Made by a program: the position numbers and the translations under genes. 64,000 nucleotides of DNA from Dactylosporangium aurantiacum. GTDB lineage: Bacteria > Actinomycetota > Actinomycetes > Mycobacteriales > Micromonosporaceae. The DNA lies in contig NZ_JNYJ01000038.1 in assembly GCF_000716715.1 (NCBI RefSeq), positions 62,001 through 126,000 of the forward strand, written 5' to 3'. Positions 16,452 to 24,890 of the stretch are shown here, one piece after another. The notes beneath the pieces are model-generated. The model made no database searches. It had not been told where the DNA came from and was given only the letters and a program-made list of their open reading frames with translations. Each line of letters opens with the position of its first letter. Position 1 is the stretch's first letter.

Positions 16452-17468
16452 TCAGAACAGCGGGCGGGCGATCAGGTACGCGACGGCGGCGATCGCCCCC
16501 GCGGCCGGGAAGGTGAGGACCCAGGCGATCAGGATGTTGCCGGCCACGCTCCACCGCACCGCGGTGAGCCGCTTGGTCGCGCCGACACCCATGATCGCCG
16601 AGGTGATCGAGTGCGTGGTCGAGATCGGCAGGCCGAGCCACGACGTGGTGAACAGCACACCCGAGGCGACGGTCTCGGCGGCGAAGCCCTGCGGCGGGTC
16701 GAGGTCGATGACCTTGCGGCCCAGCGTGCGGATGATCCGCCAGCCGCCGGAGTACGTGCCCAGCGCCAGCATCGTCGAGGAGGTCCAGAACACCCACTCC
16801 GGGATGTGGCTGGTGTTGTCCTGGTAGCCGCCGGCGTACAGGGCGAGCACGACGATGCCCATGGTCTTGGCGGCGTCCTGCATGCCGTGGCCGACCGACA
16901 TCGCCGCGGCGGAGAGGGTCTGCGCGTAGCGGAATCCCTTGTTGAGCTTGCGCGGGTTGCCGTTACGGAAGATCCACATGATGGCGATCATCATGATGCC
17001 GCCGAGCGTGAAGCCGACCAGCGGCGAGGCCACCATCGGCACGACGACCTTCTCCACGATGCCGGCCCAGAGCACGGTGGCGCCCTCGACGTCGAAGAGC
17101 ATGGCGCCGAGGGAGGCGCCGACCAGGCCGCCGACCAGGGCGTGCGACGAGGAGGAGGGGATCCCGAAGTACCAGGTGATCAGGTTCCACGCGATGGCGC
17201 CGACGACGCCGGAGAACACGATGCCGAGGCCGCTCATGCCGGTCGGCGGGCTGATGATGCCGCTGCCGACGGTCTTGGCCACGGCGCCGCCGAGGTGCGC
17301 GCCGGCGAAGTTGCCGAGCGCGGCCATGATCAGGCCGGTGCGCGGGCTGAGCGCCCGGGTGGATACGGAGGTCGCGATCGCGTTGGCCGCGTCGTGGAAG
17401 CCGTTGGTGTAGTCGAACACCAGCGCCACGAAGATGACGGCCAGCACGGCGACGAGCTGGGCGCTGAT
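16452..17468 (-). CDS. pit: Low-affinity inorganic phosphate transporter, Pit family
   Basis: 338 residues from a proposed ATC start. About ten membrane helices; both PHO-4 signatures are present (FDYTNGFHDAANAIATS near the N-terminus and LGLPISTTHSITSAIMG near 300). It moves metal-phosphate with protons across the cytoplasmic membrane. The start is odd: AAGGAG lies exactly 7 bases before ATC 17468. The only upstream in-frame start is GTG 17528, deep in the DUF47 gene with a non-family N-terminus, and GTG 17447 would trim the first helix. It follows DUF47 by 1 base. Confidence 0.9.
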   Translation of the reverse strand: MSAQLVAVLAVIFVALVFDYTNGFHDAANAIATSVSTRALSPRTGLIMAALGNFAGAHLGGAVAKTVGSGIISPPTGMSGLGIVFSGVVGAIAWNLITWYFGIPSSSSHALVGGLVGASLGAMLFDVEGATVLWAGIVEKVVVPMVASPLVGFTLGGIMMIAIMWIFRNGNPRKLNKGFRYAQTLSAAAMSVGHGMQDAAKTMGIVVLALYAGGYQDNTSHIPEWVFWTSSTMLALGTYSGGWRIIRTLGRKVIDLDPPQGFAAETVASGVLFTTSWLGLPISTTHSITSAIMGVGATKRLTAVRWSVAGNILIAWVLTFPAAGAIAAVAYLIARPLF

Positions 17469-17469
17469 G

Positions 17470-18096
17470 TCACGACTCCTTGACGACGATGGTCTCGACC
17501 GTGTTGGCCACGTGCTCGAAGGCGTCACAGGCGGCCTCGAGCTCGTCGACCACCTCTTTCATCTTGAGCACGGTGAGCGCGTCGTACTCGCCGGAGAAGA
17601 GCCGCACGAGCAGCATGCGGTACGCGTTGTCGCCCTCGTTCTCCAGGCGGTTGCACTCGACCCAGTACTCCTCGAGGTTCTTCATGGTCTTCAGCCGGGG
17701 CATGGCGTCCGCGGTGAGGCGGGCCTGCTGGTCGAGGACCTTGACGATCTCGTGCAGCTCACGGGGCAGCGACGGCAGCTTGGTGAGGCCGTACAGGTAC
17801 AGCAGGCTGCCGACCGCCTCGAGGTGGTCCATCACGTCGTCCAGCAGCGAGCCGAGCCGGTAGATGTCCTCCCGGTCGAACGGCGTGATGAAGCTGGAGT
17901 TGATCTTCTTGTAGAGCGCGTGCGTGATGGCGTCGCTGTCGTGCTCGACCTCGATCAGTCGCTCGCTGACCGTCTGCACGTCGACGCCCGGAAGCGCGAG
18001 TTCGGACAGCAGCTCCGTGCCCTTGACCAGGTTCCCCGCTGCGCGGGTGAAGAAGTCGTAGAACGAATCGTCGCTGGGACGCAGCCTCAAACGCAC
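17470..18096 (-). CDS. DUF47/PhoU-like Pit accessory protein
   Basis: 208 residues, full length for DUF47 (PF01865). All-helical PhoU-like fold with metal-binding repeats (LIEVEHDSDAITHALYKKIN near 48-67, ECNRLENEGDNAYR near 150). These proteins pair with Pit transporters and are thought to gate phosphate uptake or sensing. GTG start. It is the promoter-proximal gene of the pair, and the probable PHO box lies 112-144 bases upstream. Confidence 0.9.
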   Translation of the reverse strand: MRLRLRPSDDSFYDFFTRAAGNLVKGTELLSELALPGVDVQTVSERLIEVEHDSDAITHALYKKINSSFITPFDREDIYRLGSLLDDVMDHLEAVGSLLYLYGLTKLPSLPRELHEIVKVLDQQARLTADAMPRLKTMKNLEEYWVECNRLENEGDNAYRMLLVRLFSGEYDALTVLKMKEVVDELEAACDAFEHVANTVETIVVKES

Positions 18097-18207
18097 AGCC
18101 TGACCTCGAGACGTGAACGAAATCCGCGAGTAACCGGTTGGTCCTCGGCGGGAATGCTAGATCCCGGCGCTGAGCTCGGCTGAACCGCAGTCCACAACCC
18201 ATGTGCA

Positions 18208-18240
18208 GTTCATCTTTCGTTCAGCTGCTGTTCATCTTGT
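18208..18240. promoter_or_regulatory. Probable PHO box, three 11-base direct repeats
   Basis: GTTCATCTTTC, GTTCAGCTGCT and GTTCATCTTGT lie head to tail at 18208, 18219 and 18230. This is the actinobacterial PhoP direct-repeat layout (GTTCA plus 6, period 11). It lies upstream of DUF47-pit and inside the last codons of the AIM6-like gene. Control of phosphate transport by PhoP or a RegX3-type regulator is a strong inference. Confidence 0.7.
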
Positions 18241-19199
18241 ACCGCCACCCGGCGCGGCTCCGCCCGGTGCTTGCGCTCCCGGTTGACCGGTTTGCGCAGA
18301 AATCGGGCGAGGGCGCCGCGGTGGCGGCTGGCGATCAGGTCGGCCCCGGCGGCGCGCAGCTCCCGCCAGAACGCCGTCCGCGCCCCCCGCGGGTCCTCGG
18401 GCACGTCGACGAACCGGACCCGCCGCCCGCCGGCGTGCGCGGTCCCGACGAGCGACCGCAGGATGTGCCGCGCCTCGGCGGGGAACTCGTCCCACTCCTC
18501 CCGCGGGTCCCAGCCCAGCCGGGCCCCGAGCGCCTCGGTGACCAGTGGCGCGACGGTGACCGGCAGGCCGCCGGGCTCCAGGTCGGCGAAGCGGCCCTCC
18601 AGGAACGCGTACCGCTCGTACGCGCCGAGCAGGTCCGCGCGCGACCAGTACGGCCCGGTCAGCACCACGGTGATCGCGCCGGGCACGACCCGCCCGCCGA
18701 CGAACGTGGTGAACAGCTCCGCCCTGGTGCGCAGCAGCTGGTGGAGGACCTCGTACTCGGGGCGGGCGCTGGGCGGCGGCGCGCCGCGCTGGTGCGGCGG
18801 GCGGCCGGCCCGCGCGCCGGGGGCCGGGTCGGCGTGCACGAGCAGCAGGAACGGCTCGGCCCGGCGGGGGTGGACGCGCGCGAGCGGGCTGGCCGCGACC
18901 AGCGCGGCCAGGGGTTCCAGGACGGCGTTCTCGAACGCCGGCGCCGGCTCACCGTCGGGCATGGGGCAGTCCAGCCGCAGGACGGGCGGCCTGGTGTCGC
19001 CGTCGAGGCGTACGGCGACCTCGACGCCGGCGAAGCCGGCGCGCACGGCGGCGCGGACCGGGTCGGCGGGGCCGTCGACCGCGACGAGGAGGCCGTCGGC
19101 GAGGTACGGCCGGCCCCGCCGCGCCCTCGCCGCGGCGAGCGCACCCATGGCCGCGAGCCCAACCAGCCCGCTGGCGACCGTGGCCAGACCGTTGCTCAT
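18210..19199 (-). CDS. AIM6/GDPD-like phosphodiesterase-fold protein, probably membrane-anchored
   Basis: 329 residues. An N-terminal hydrophobic span (LATVASGLVGLAAMGALAAA) is followed by a TIM-barrel-like region resembling the PLC-like AIM6 family: GFAGVEVAVRLDGD, ITVVLTGPY, AYERYAFLEGRFADLE and the end FWRELRAAGADLIAS. The usual N-terminal HSHNDY catalytic motif is not seen, so activity is doubtful. I chose MSNGL at 19199 over 19223, which would sit inside the palindrome. Its 3' end doubles as the PHO box. Confidence 0.65.
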   Translation of the reverse strand: MSNGLATVASGLVGLAAMGALAAARARRGRPYLADGLLVAVDGPADPVRAAVRAGFAGVEVAVRLDGDTRPPVLRLDCPMPDGEPAPAFENAVLEPLAALVAASPLARVHPRRAEPFLLLVHADPAPGARAGRPPHQRGAPPPSARPEYEVLHQLLRTRAELFTTFVGGRVVPGAITVVLTGPYWSRADLLGAYERYAFLEGRFADLEPGGLPVTVAPLVTEALGARLGWDPREEWDEFPAEARHILRSLVGTAHAGGRRVRFVDVPEDPRGARTAFWRELRAAGADLIASRHRGALARFLRKPVNRERKHRAEPRRVAVQDEQQLNER

Positions 19200-19209
19200 T
19201 CCCAAATGG

Positions 19210-19224
19210 TATGTAACGTACATA
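19210..19224. promoter_or_regulatory. Palindromic operator-like site TATGTA-ACG-TACATA
   Basis: Perfect 6-base inverted repeat with a 3-base centre, in the 53-base gap between the divergent AIM6-like and sigma-factor genes. The binding factor is unknown; symmetry and position favour a dimeric repressor. Confidence 0.45.
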
Positions 19225-19252
19225 TCGCCCGGGTGGGAAACGCCCTGCTTGA

Positions 19253-20143
19253 ATGGGTGCCGTGGGCGACGAGTTCAGCGCGTATCGCGGGCATCTGTTC
19301 GGGGTGGCGTACCGGATGCTCGGCACCCGCGCCGACGCGGAGGACGTGGTGCAGGAGGCGTGGCTGCGCTACGCCGGTGCGGACACCTCCGGCGTCGCCG
19401 ACCTGCGCGCCTGGCTGACCACCGTCACGGGGCGGCTCTGCCTCGACCACCTGCGCGCGGCGAAGGTGCGCCGGGAGGCGTACGTGGGGCCGTGGCTGCC
19501 CTCCCCGCTGGTCGAGCGGCTGCCCGACCCGGCGCAGGTGGACCCGGGCGAGCGGGTGTCGTTCCGCGACAGCGTGAGCACCGCGCTGCTGCTGGTCCTG
19601 GACGCGCTGACCCCGGAGCAGCGGGTGGCCTTCGTGCTGCACGACGTGTTCGCGGTGCCGTTCGCGGAGGTGGCGGCGACGCTCGGGACGACCACCGAGA
19701 ACGCCCGGCAGCTGGCCTCCCGCGCGCGCCGGGCGGTGGCCGACGGCGAACGCCGGCACACGACGGACCGGGCCAGGCAGGAGCAGGTGCTCGCGGCCTT
19801 CACCGCGGCGGCGGCCGGCGGCGACCTCGACGCGCTGCTCAAGGTCCTCGCCCCGGACGTGGTCGCGCTCGGCGACGGCGGTGGCGTCGGACCCGCGGCG
19901 CGCCGCCCGATCGTCGGGGCCCTGGCCGTGGCACGCTTCGTGCACGGGCTCTACCGCAGGGCGTTGCGGCAGGGGTACGAGGTGCGCCCCGCGCTCGTCA
20001 ACGGCGACCTCGGGCTGCTCGTGCGGATGCCGGCCACCGGCGAGACCGTGGTCACCAGTTTGGCGGTCAGCCCCGACGGCCTGCTCACCGGCCTGTACAA
20101 CCAGCTCAACCCGGTGAAGATCGGTCTACTGGACGAGTTCTAG
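19253..20143 (+). CDS. sigJ: ECF41/SigJ-type RNA polymerase sigma factor with SnoaL-like C-terminus
   Basis: 296 residues. Region 2 (about 10-75; YRMLGTRADAEDVVQEAWLRY), a linker with the ECF41-typical WLPSPL, region 4 (about 105-165) and a SnoaL/NTF2-like C-terminal domain ending in NQLNPVKI, the counterpart of the NPDKL box. In this group the fused tail, not a separate anti-sigma factor, controls activity. The usual COE (carboxymuconolactone decarboxylase, oxidoreductase or epimerase) target gene is not next door. Alternative GTG start at 19262. Confidence 0.85.
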   Translation: MGAVGDEFSAYRGHLFGVAYRMLGTRADAEDVVQEAWLRYAGADTSGVADLRAWLTTVTGRLCLDHLRAAKVRREAYVGPWLPSPLVERLPDPAQVDPGERVSFRDSVSTALLLVLDALTPEQRVAFVLHDVFAVPFAEVAATLGTTTENARQLASRARRAVADGERRHTTDRARQEQVLAAFTAAAAGGDLDALLKVLAPDVVALGDGGGVGPAARRPIVGALAVARFVHGLYRRALRQGYEVRPALVNGDLGLLVRMPATGETVVTSLAVSPDGLLTGLYNQLNPVKIGLLDEF

Positions 20144-20626
20144 CCAGTCGAGGTACCGGTGGCCGAACGGCTCCGTGCGCTGCGTCACCGCGCCGAAGAG
20201 CCACTCCGCGCTGGCCTGCGCCTCGGCGATCACGTCGGGCGGGTAGGAGTACTTGACCTGGTGCGCGGCGAACTCGTCCTCGTCGAGCAGCTCGATCGTG
20301 CCCGCGCGCCGGCGCCGCACGTCGAGATCCAGGTCGATCATCGTGACCTCGGTATCCTCGATCCAGTGCGGCACCGTCGTGATGTCGCAGTAGATCTCGG
20401 TGCGGTGCGGCACGGCGTTGAAGCACGCCGTCCACCAGGCCTGCCGCGGGAAGAGCAGCACGTGCGGCGCCTCGACCGGACCGGTGCGCAGCGGGCCGCG
20501 GTGCACGATCGTGCCGCTGTCGGCGCCGACCCAGATGCCGTGGTCGTCCTCGCCGAGCAGCCTGGTCTCGTAGTTCCAGTGCAGCGATCCGTCGAACTTC
20601 CGGTAGACCACCCGCACCTGTGTCAT
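20126..20626 (-). CDS. DUF402-domain protein
   Basis: 166 residues with the DUF402 beta-barrel (PF04167): VYRKFDGSLHWNYETRLLGEDDHGIW, the FNAVPHRTEIYCDITT strand and the metal-binding DLDLDVRR segment. Relatives include nucleoside tri/diphosphatases (Ntdp) and parts of RNase FAU-1. TACTGT lies 6 bases before the ATG at 20626 (leaderless), so the longer reading from 20704 is rejected. Its 3' end overlaps the sigma-factor gene by 18 bases (convergent). Confidence 0.82.
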   Translation of the reverse strand: MTQVRVVYRKFDGSLHWNYETRLLGEDDHGIWVGADSGTIVHRGPLRTGPVEAPHVLLFPRQAWWTACFNAVPHRTEIYCDITTVPHWIEDTEVTMIDLDLDVRRRRAGTIELLDEDEFAAHQVKYSYPPDVIAEAQASAEWLFGAVTQRTEPFGHRYLDWLELVQ

Positions 20627-20693
20627 GTGCCCACAGTACTGATCGTGGTCTCGTCGGCGGGTTTCTGTCGTACCGAGGCGGTAGCTTCTTGGC

Positions 20694-22751
20694 GTGACTG
20701 CCACGCTTCCCGCTCAGCGCACTTCCGATCTTCTCGCCGCCGCCGTCGGGGCGGTGCCCGGCGGCATGGAGCGGCCCGGGCAGCAGAAGATGGCCGAGGC
20801 GATCGCCACGGCGGTCGAGCGGGAGGAGCACCTGCTCGTGCAGGCCGGCACCGGCACCGGCAAGTCGCTGGCCTATCTCGTGCCGTCGCTGCTGGTCGAC
20901 GGCCCGGTAGTGGTGTCGACCGCCACGCTCGCCCTGCAGTCGCAGCTCGTCGACCACGACCTGCCCCGGCTCGCCGACGCGGTGGAGCCGCTGCTGAAGC
21001 GGCGCCCGACGTTCGCCGTGCTCAAGGGCCGCCACCACTATCTCTGCCTGGCCCGCCTGGAGGGCACGTCGGCGGAGGAGCCCGACGACGGCCTCTTCGA
21101 CGTCGGTGAGGCGAAGCCCACCCGGTGGCTCGGCGAGGCCGGACGGCTCGGCAAGCACATCGAGCGCCTCCGCGACTGGGCGATGGAGACCGACACCGGC
21201 GACCGTGACGAGCTCGACCCGGGCGTCGACGACTCGGCGTGGAAGCTCGTGTCGATGCCGGCGCGGGAGTGCGTCGGCGCGGCCCGCTGCCCCTATGGCG
21301 CCGAGTGCTTCGCCGAGGCGTCCCGGGCCCGGGCCCGGGAGGCCGACATCGTCGTCACCAACCACAGCCTCCTCGCCGTCGACATGCTCAGCGGTCGCAT
21401 GATCATCCCGCCGCACAAGCTGCTCGTCGTCGACGAGGCGCACGAGCTCGCCGACCGCGTCAGCTCCGCCTCGCAGGCCGAGCTGACCCCGGAGCTGCTG
21501 GAGCGGGCCGCCCGCCGCTGCCGCTCCTACGTCGACGACGACGTCGCCGACCGGCTCATGGAGGCCGGCGACACGCTCACCGTCGCGCTCGCCGACGCCC
21601 CCGCCGGCCGCATCACCGGCGGCCTGCCTCCCGTGCTCGGCGAGGCCCTCACCCTGCTCGACGGCGGCGGCCGCAAGGCGCTCGACGCCATCGGGGAGGT
21701 CAAGGCCGACGACGCCGACCCGGTCCGCAAGCAGCAGGCCAAGACGATGGTCGGCGACCTCACGAAGATCGCCCAGCGCATCCTGTCCGGCTCCGAGCAC
21801 GACGTCACCTGGATCGAGCGCGACGACCGGGGCCGCCGCGCGGTGGTCGTCGCGCCCCTGTCGGTCGCCGGCACCCTCAACACCCACCTGTTCCACGAGC
21901 GCACGGTCGTGGCCACGTCGGCGACCCTCGCTCTCGGCGGCCAGTTCGACACCGTGGCCCGCTCCCTCGGCCTGCCCGTCACCACCCCGTCGCCGGCCCT
22001 CGCCACCGGCGCCTCCCCCGCCGAGGCGGCCCGCGAGGCGGTCGTGCGCGCCGCCGCCGCCCGCGACGAGGCGGACCTGGCATGGAGCTCGCTGGACGTC
22101 GGATCCCCGTTCGACTATGCCAAGCAGGGCATCCTCTATGTCGCCGCGCACCTGCCCCGCCCGCAGACCTCGGGCCTGTCCGACGCCGCGGCCACCGAGA
22201 TGGTCGAGCTCGTCCAGGCCCTCGGCGGCCGGACCCTGGGCCTCTTCTCGTCCCGCAAGGCCGCCGAGCGCGCCGCCGAGGTGCTGCGCGCCCGCGCCCC
22301 GGGCATCACGATCCTCCTGCAGGGCGAGGAGTCCCTGCCCATCCTCGTGCGCAAGTTCCGCGACGACCGCAACAGCTGCCTGCTCGGCGTCATGTCCCTC
22401 TGGCAGGGCGTCGACGTGCCCGGCGACGCCTGCCAGCTCGTCATCATCGACCGCCTCCCCTTCCCCCGCCCGGACGAGCCCCTCGCCGCCGCCCGCTCCG
22501 CCGCCGTCGACGCCTCCGGCGGCTCGGGCTTCGCCGCCGTCAGCGTGCCGATCGCCGCGGTGCGCCTGGCCCAGGGCGTCGGCCGGCTGATCCGGGCCCG
22601 CACCGACAAGGGCGTCGTGGCCGTCCTGGACTCCCGCCTGGAGACGGCCCGCGGCTACGGCCCCTACCTGCGCGCCTCCCTGCCCCCGTTCTGGTACACC
22701 ACCAAGCCCGACCTGGTCCGCGGCGCCCTCCGCCGCCTGTCCGCCACGTGA
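20694..22751 (+). CDS. dinG: DinG/XPD-type ATP-dependent DNA helicase
   Basis: 685 residues. Walker A AGTGTGKS near residue 52, DEAH box VVDEAHEL near 247, and four Cys between (HHYLCLAR, ECVGAARCPYGAECF) that should hold the 4Fe-4S cluster of this helicase group. Late motifs include MSLWQGVDVPG and QGVGRLIR. It unwinds DNA 5'-3', including R-loops, in repair. TAGCTT 6 bases before the GTG gives a leaderless transcript. Related to Rv1329c. Confidence 0.9.
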   Translation: MTATLPAQRTSDLLAAAVGAVPGGMERPGQQKMAEAIATAVEREEHLLVQAGTGTGKSLAYLVPSLLVDGPVVVSTATLALQSQLVDHDLPRLADAVEPLLKRRPTFAVLKGRHHYLCLARLEGTSAEEPDDGLFDVGEAKPTRWLGEAGRLGKHIERLRDWAMETDTGDRDELDPGVDDSAWKLVSMPARECVGAARCPYGAECFAEASRARAREADIVVTNHSLLAVDMLSGRMIIPPHKLLVVDEAHELADRVSSASQAELTPELLERAARRCRSYVDDDVADRLMEAGDTLTVALADAPAGRITGGLPPVLGEALTLLDGGGRKALDAIGEVKADDADPVRKQQAKTMVGDLTKIAQRILSGSEHDVTWIERDDRGRRAVVVAPLSVAGTLNTHLFHERTVVATSATLALGGQFDTVARSLGLPVTTPSPALATGASPAEAAREAVVRAAAARDEADLAWSSLDVGSPFDYAKQGILYVAAHLPRPQTSGLSDAAATEMVELVQALGGRTLGLFSSRKAAERAAEVLRARAPGITILLQGEESLPILVRKFRDDRNSCLLGVMSLWQGVDVPGDACQLVIIDRLPFPRPDEPLAAARSAAVDASGGSGFAAVSVPIAAVRLAQGVGRLIRARTDKGVVAVLDSRLETARGYGPYLRASLPPFWYTTKPDLVRGALRRLSAT

Positions 22752-22752
22752 G

Positions 22753-22789
22753 CGCCCGGCCCTGACCGCCCGGCCCTGACCGCCCGGCC
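22753..22789. repeat. 14-bp tandem repeat after dinG
   Basis: CGCCCGGCCCTGAC occurs at 22753 and 22767, with nine further bases of a third copy, immediately after the dinG stop. Confidence 0.7.
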
Positions 22790-23164
22790 GCGGACGCCGG
22801 CTGTCTCGAGGCGGCTGTCGCCAACGGCGCGTCTTCGGGACGGCGGCCGCCCCGTCGGACCGGTCGTGACAGCGGACCGCAGCAGGGCGGCAGGAGTCGG
22901 GACACGGGCACCGGCCGCCCGACGATGCGGCGAGATCGGCGCCACGACCGCGCCAGGCGGCAGCTACCTCGGACCGCGACCACCACCGGACCGCAGTCTC
23001 GCCTGGACGGTCGCGAACTTCGACATCAGCCCCGACGCGGCCTCGCCATGAGGCCGAGCCACAGGTTCGACCGCCGTGCGGGCCGCACCATCGGAGCACG
23101 CGCCGTCCTGCCGGGCGCCGCGGCCGGGCGCTCGACCTCTCCTGCGGCGCCGGCTCCCGCGGGG
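22790..23164. other. Intergenic stretch without convincing gene
   Basis: GC-rich sequence between the convergent dinG and AI-2E-type genes. A possible 61-codon frame at 22866-23051 has no Shine-Dalgarno, no -10 at the leaderless distance and no family likeness. I see no strong hairpin. Confidence 0.5.
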
Positions 23165-24421
23165 TCAGTCAGCGGAGATGATGACCGAGTCGGGTGGGGG
23201 TTCGTTGCGGTTCTGGACCAGGTGGCGGATGCCGGTGTTCAGCACGGCGACCAGGGGCACCGCGACCAGGGCGCCGATGATGCCGGCGAGGACGACGCCG
23301 GTGGAGATGGCGACGATGACGGCGAGCGGGTGCACCGACACGGCGCGGCCCATGATCAGGGGCTGCAGGACGTGGCCCTCGAGTTGCTGGACGGCGATGA
23401 CGCCGATGAGGACGACGAGGGCGCTGATGGGGCCTTCGTCGACGAGGGCGACCAGGACGGCGACGGCGCCGGAGACGGTGGCGCCGATGATGGGGACGAA
23501 GGCGGCCAGGAAGACCATGGTGGCCAGGGGGAACCAGAAGTCCACGTCGATGATGACCAGCAGCAGGCCGATGCCGAGGGCGTCGATGAAGGCGACCAGC
23601 ACCGTGGCGCGGACGTAGGCGACCAGGGTGTGCCAGGCGGCCTCGCCGGCGCGGCGGATCGGGTCCCGGGCCGGGGTGGGCAGGACACCGGTGAGGAAGA
23701 GCCAGATGCGGTGGCCGTCACGCATGAAGAAGAACGTGACGAAGAGCACCAGCAGGAGCAGGGCGAAGAACTCGATGGTGGCGGTGGCGGTCGACACGGC
23801 GCTGTCGGTGAGGGTGCCGCGGTTGTCGTTGAGCCAGTTGGTCGCGGCGTCGAAGGTGGCGTCGAGCTGGCTGCCGTTGAGGTGCAGGGGGCCGGTGGTG
23901 AGCCAGTCCTGGATCTGGTTGACGCCGTCGGAGGCCTTGTCGGCCAGGGCCGGGAAGCCGTCGACGAACTCGGTGACGACGAGGGTGAGCACGCCGGCGA
24001 CGGCGGCCAGGCCGGTGATGAGCACGAGGAACGCGGCCAGGGACGGTGGCAGCCGCACGCGGCGGCGCAGGAAGCCCATCATCGGCGCGAGCAGCGCGGA
24101 CAGCAGCAGCGCGATGCTCAGCGGGATGAGCACGGTGCGCAGCCGGCCGACCAGCCACAACAACACCGCGAGGGCGGCGACGAGCACCAGCAGCCGCCAC
24201 GACCAGGCGGCGGTCAGGCGCAGGCCGCGCGGGATCTCGGCGTCGTCGCGGCTCATCGTCGACGGGTGACCGGGGTCGAGCGGGGGCGGCGGCGGGGGCG
24301 GTGGGGCTTCCTCCAGCACGGGCGGGGTGGCCGCGGCGGCCTCGCGTTCGAGGCGGGCCTTTTCGAGGCGTTGCTCGTACGCCCGGCGGAGGTTGATCCG
24401 CACCTGATCGAACCGGCCCAC
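23165..24421 (-). CDS. AI-2E-family transporter (YdiK/PerM-like permease)
   Basis: 418 residues from GTG 24421, which has AAGGGGG upstream. A charged, Pro-rich cytoplasmic N-terminus precedes about eight membrane helices of the PF01594 family, with the large loop between helices 3 and 4 and the conserved FVPIIGATVSGAVAVLVAL and QQLEGHVLQPLIMGRAVSVHPLAV stretches. Family members export small molecules or act as Na+/H+ antiporters; AI-2 transport itself is not implied. The longer reading to 24484 is less likely. Confidence 0.88.
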   Translation of the reverse strand: MGRFDQVRINLRRAYEQRLEKARLEREAAAATPPVLEEAPPPPPPPPLDPGHPSTMSRDDAEIPRGLRLTAAWSWRLLVLVAALAVLLWLVGRLRTVLIPLSIALLLSALLAPMMGFLRRRVRLPPSLAAFLVLITGLAAVAGVLTLVVTEFVDGFPALADKASDGVNQIQDWLTTGPLHLNGSQLDATFDAATNWLNDNRGTLTDSAVSTATATIEFFALLLLVLFVTFFFMRDGHRIWLFLTGVLPTPARDPIRRAGEAAWHTLVAYVRATVLVAFIDALGIGLLLVIIDVDFWFPLATMVFLAAFVPIIGATVSGAVAVLVALVDEGPISALVVLIGVIAVQQLEGHVLQPLIMGRAVSVHPLAVIVAISTGVVLAGIIGALVAVPLVAVLNTGIRHLVQNRNEPPPDSVIISAD

Positions 24422-24496
24422 GGAACCCCCTTCGACATCGCCAGCGGAGTCTTCACCGTAGTCCGGGTCCCGCGGCGATGGCACGTACCCAGGCGG

Positions 24497-24502
24497 TAGC
24501 GT
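24497..24502 (+). promoter_or_regulatory. -10 box of the GroES-like gene
   Basis: TAGCGT, 7 bases before the GTG; leaderless start. Confidence 0.5.
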
Positions 24503-24509
24503 CGCAACC

Positions 24510-24890
24510 GTGACAGCCCAGCCAGCCGCCGGTTACCCGACGGCCACCACCCAGCCCGCCGCGTCCGACGTGGACGAGGGTCTGCCGATCCGGTTGCTGC
24601 ACGACCGGGTCCTTGTCCGGCTCGAGGGAGCCGAGGGTGAGCGCCGGCACGCGTCCGGCATCGTCATCCCGGCGACGGCGTCGGTCGGGCGGCGCCTGTC
24701 GTGGGCGACGGCGGTCGGGGTGGGGCCCAGCGTGCGCTCGATCGTGTCCGGCGACCGGGTGCTGTTCGACCCCGAGGACCGGTCCGAGGTGGAGCTGCAG
24801 GGCCGCGACTACGTGCTGCTGCGCGAGCGTGACGTGCACGCCGTCGCGGCCCGCCGGGTCGAGCCGGACTCGACCGGTCTCTACCTGTAG
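24510..24890 (+). CDS. GroES-like co-chaperonin domain protein
   Basis: 126 residues. After a 25-residue Ala/Thr/Pro tail comes a Cpn10-like beta-barrel (LPIRLLHDRVLVRLE, ASGIVIPATA, GDRVLFDPED, EVELQGRDYVLLRERDVHAV). The mobile-loop region is short and no groEL is adjacent, so it is a stand-alone paralogue rather than the main co-chaperonin. Its 3' end overlaps the PrsW gene by 10 bases. Role unknown. Confidence 0.82.
   Translation: MTAQPAAGYPTATTQPAASDVDEGLPIRLLHDRVLVRLEGAEGERRHASGIVIPATASVGRRLSWATAVGVGPSVRSIVSGDRVLFDPEDRSEVELQGRDYVLLRERDVHAVAARRVEPDSTGLYL

Noticed and set aside
13843..16797. 984-codon minus-strand frame opposite the effector
   Set aside because: It is the antisense of a gene with RTX repeats; composition is Arg/Pro/His filler and it crosses two real genes and a terminator.
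22866..23051. 61-codon plus-strand gene after dinG
   Set aside because: No ribosome site, no leaderless -10 and no family likeness.
20106..23099. 997-codon minus-strand frame opposite dinG
   Set aside because: Shadow frame; dinG on the other strand has all helicase motifs.
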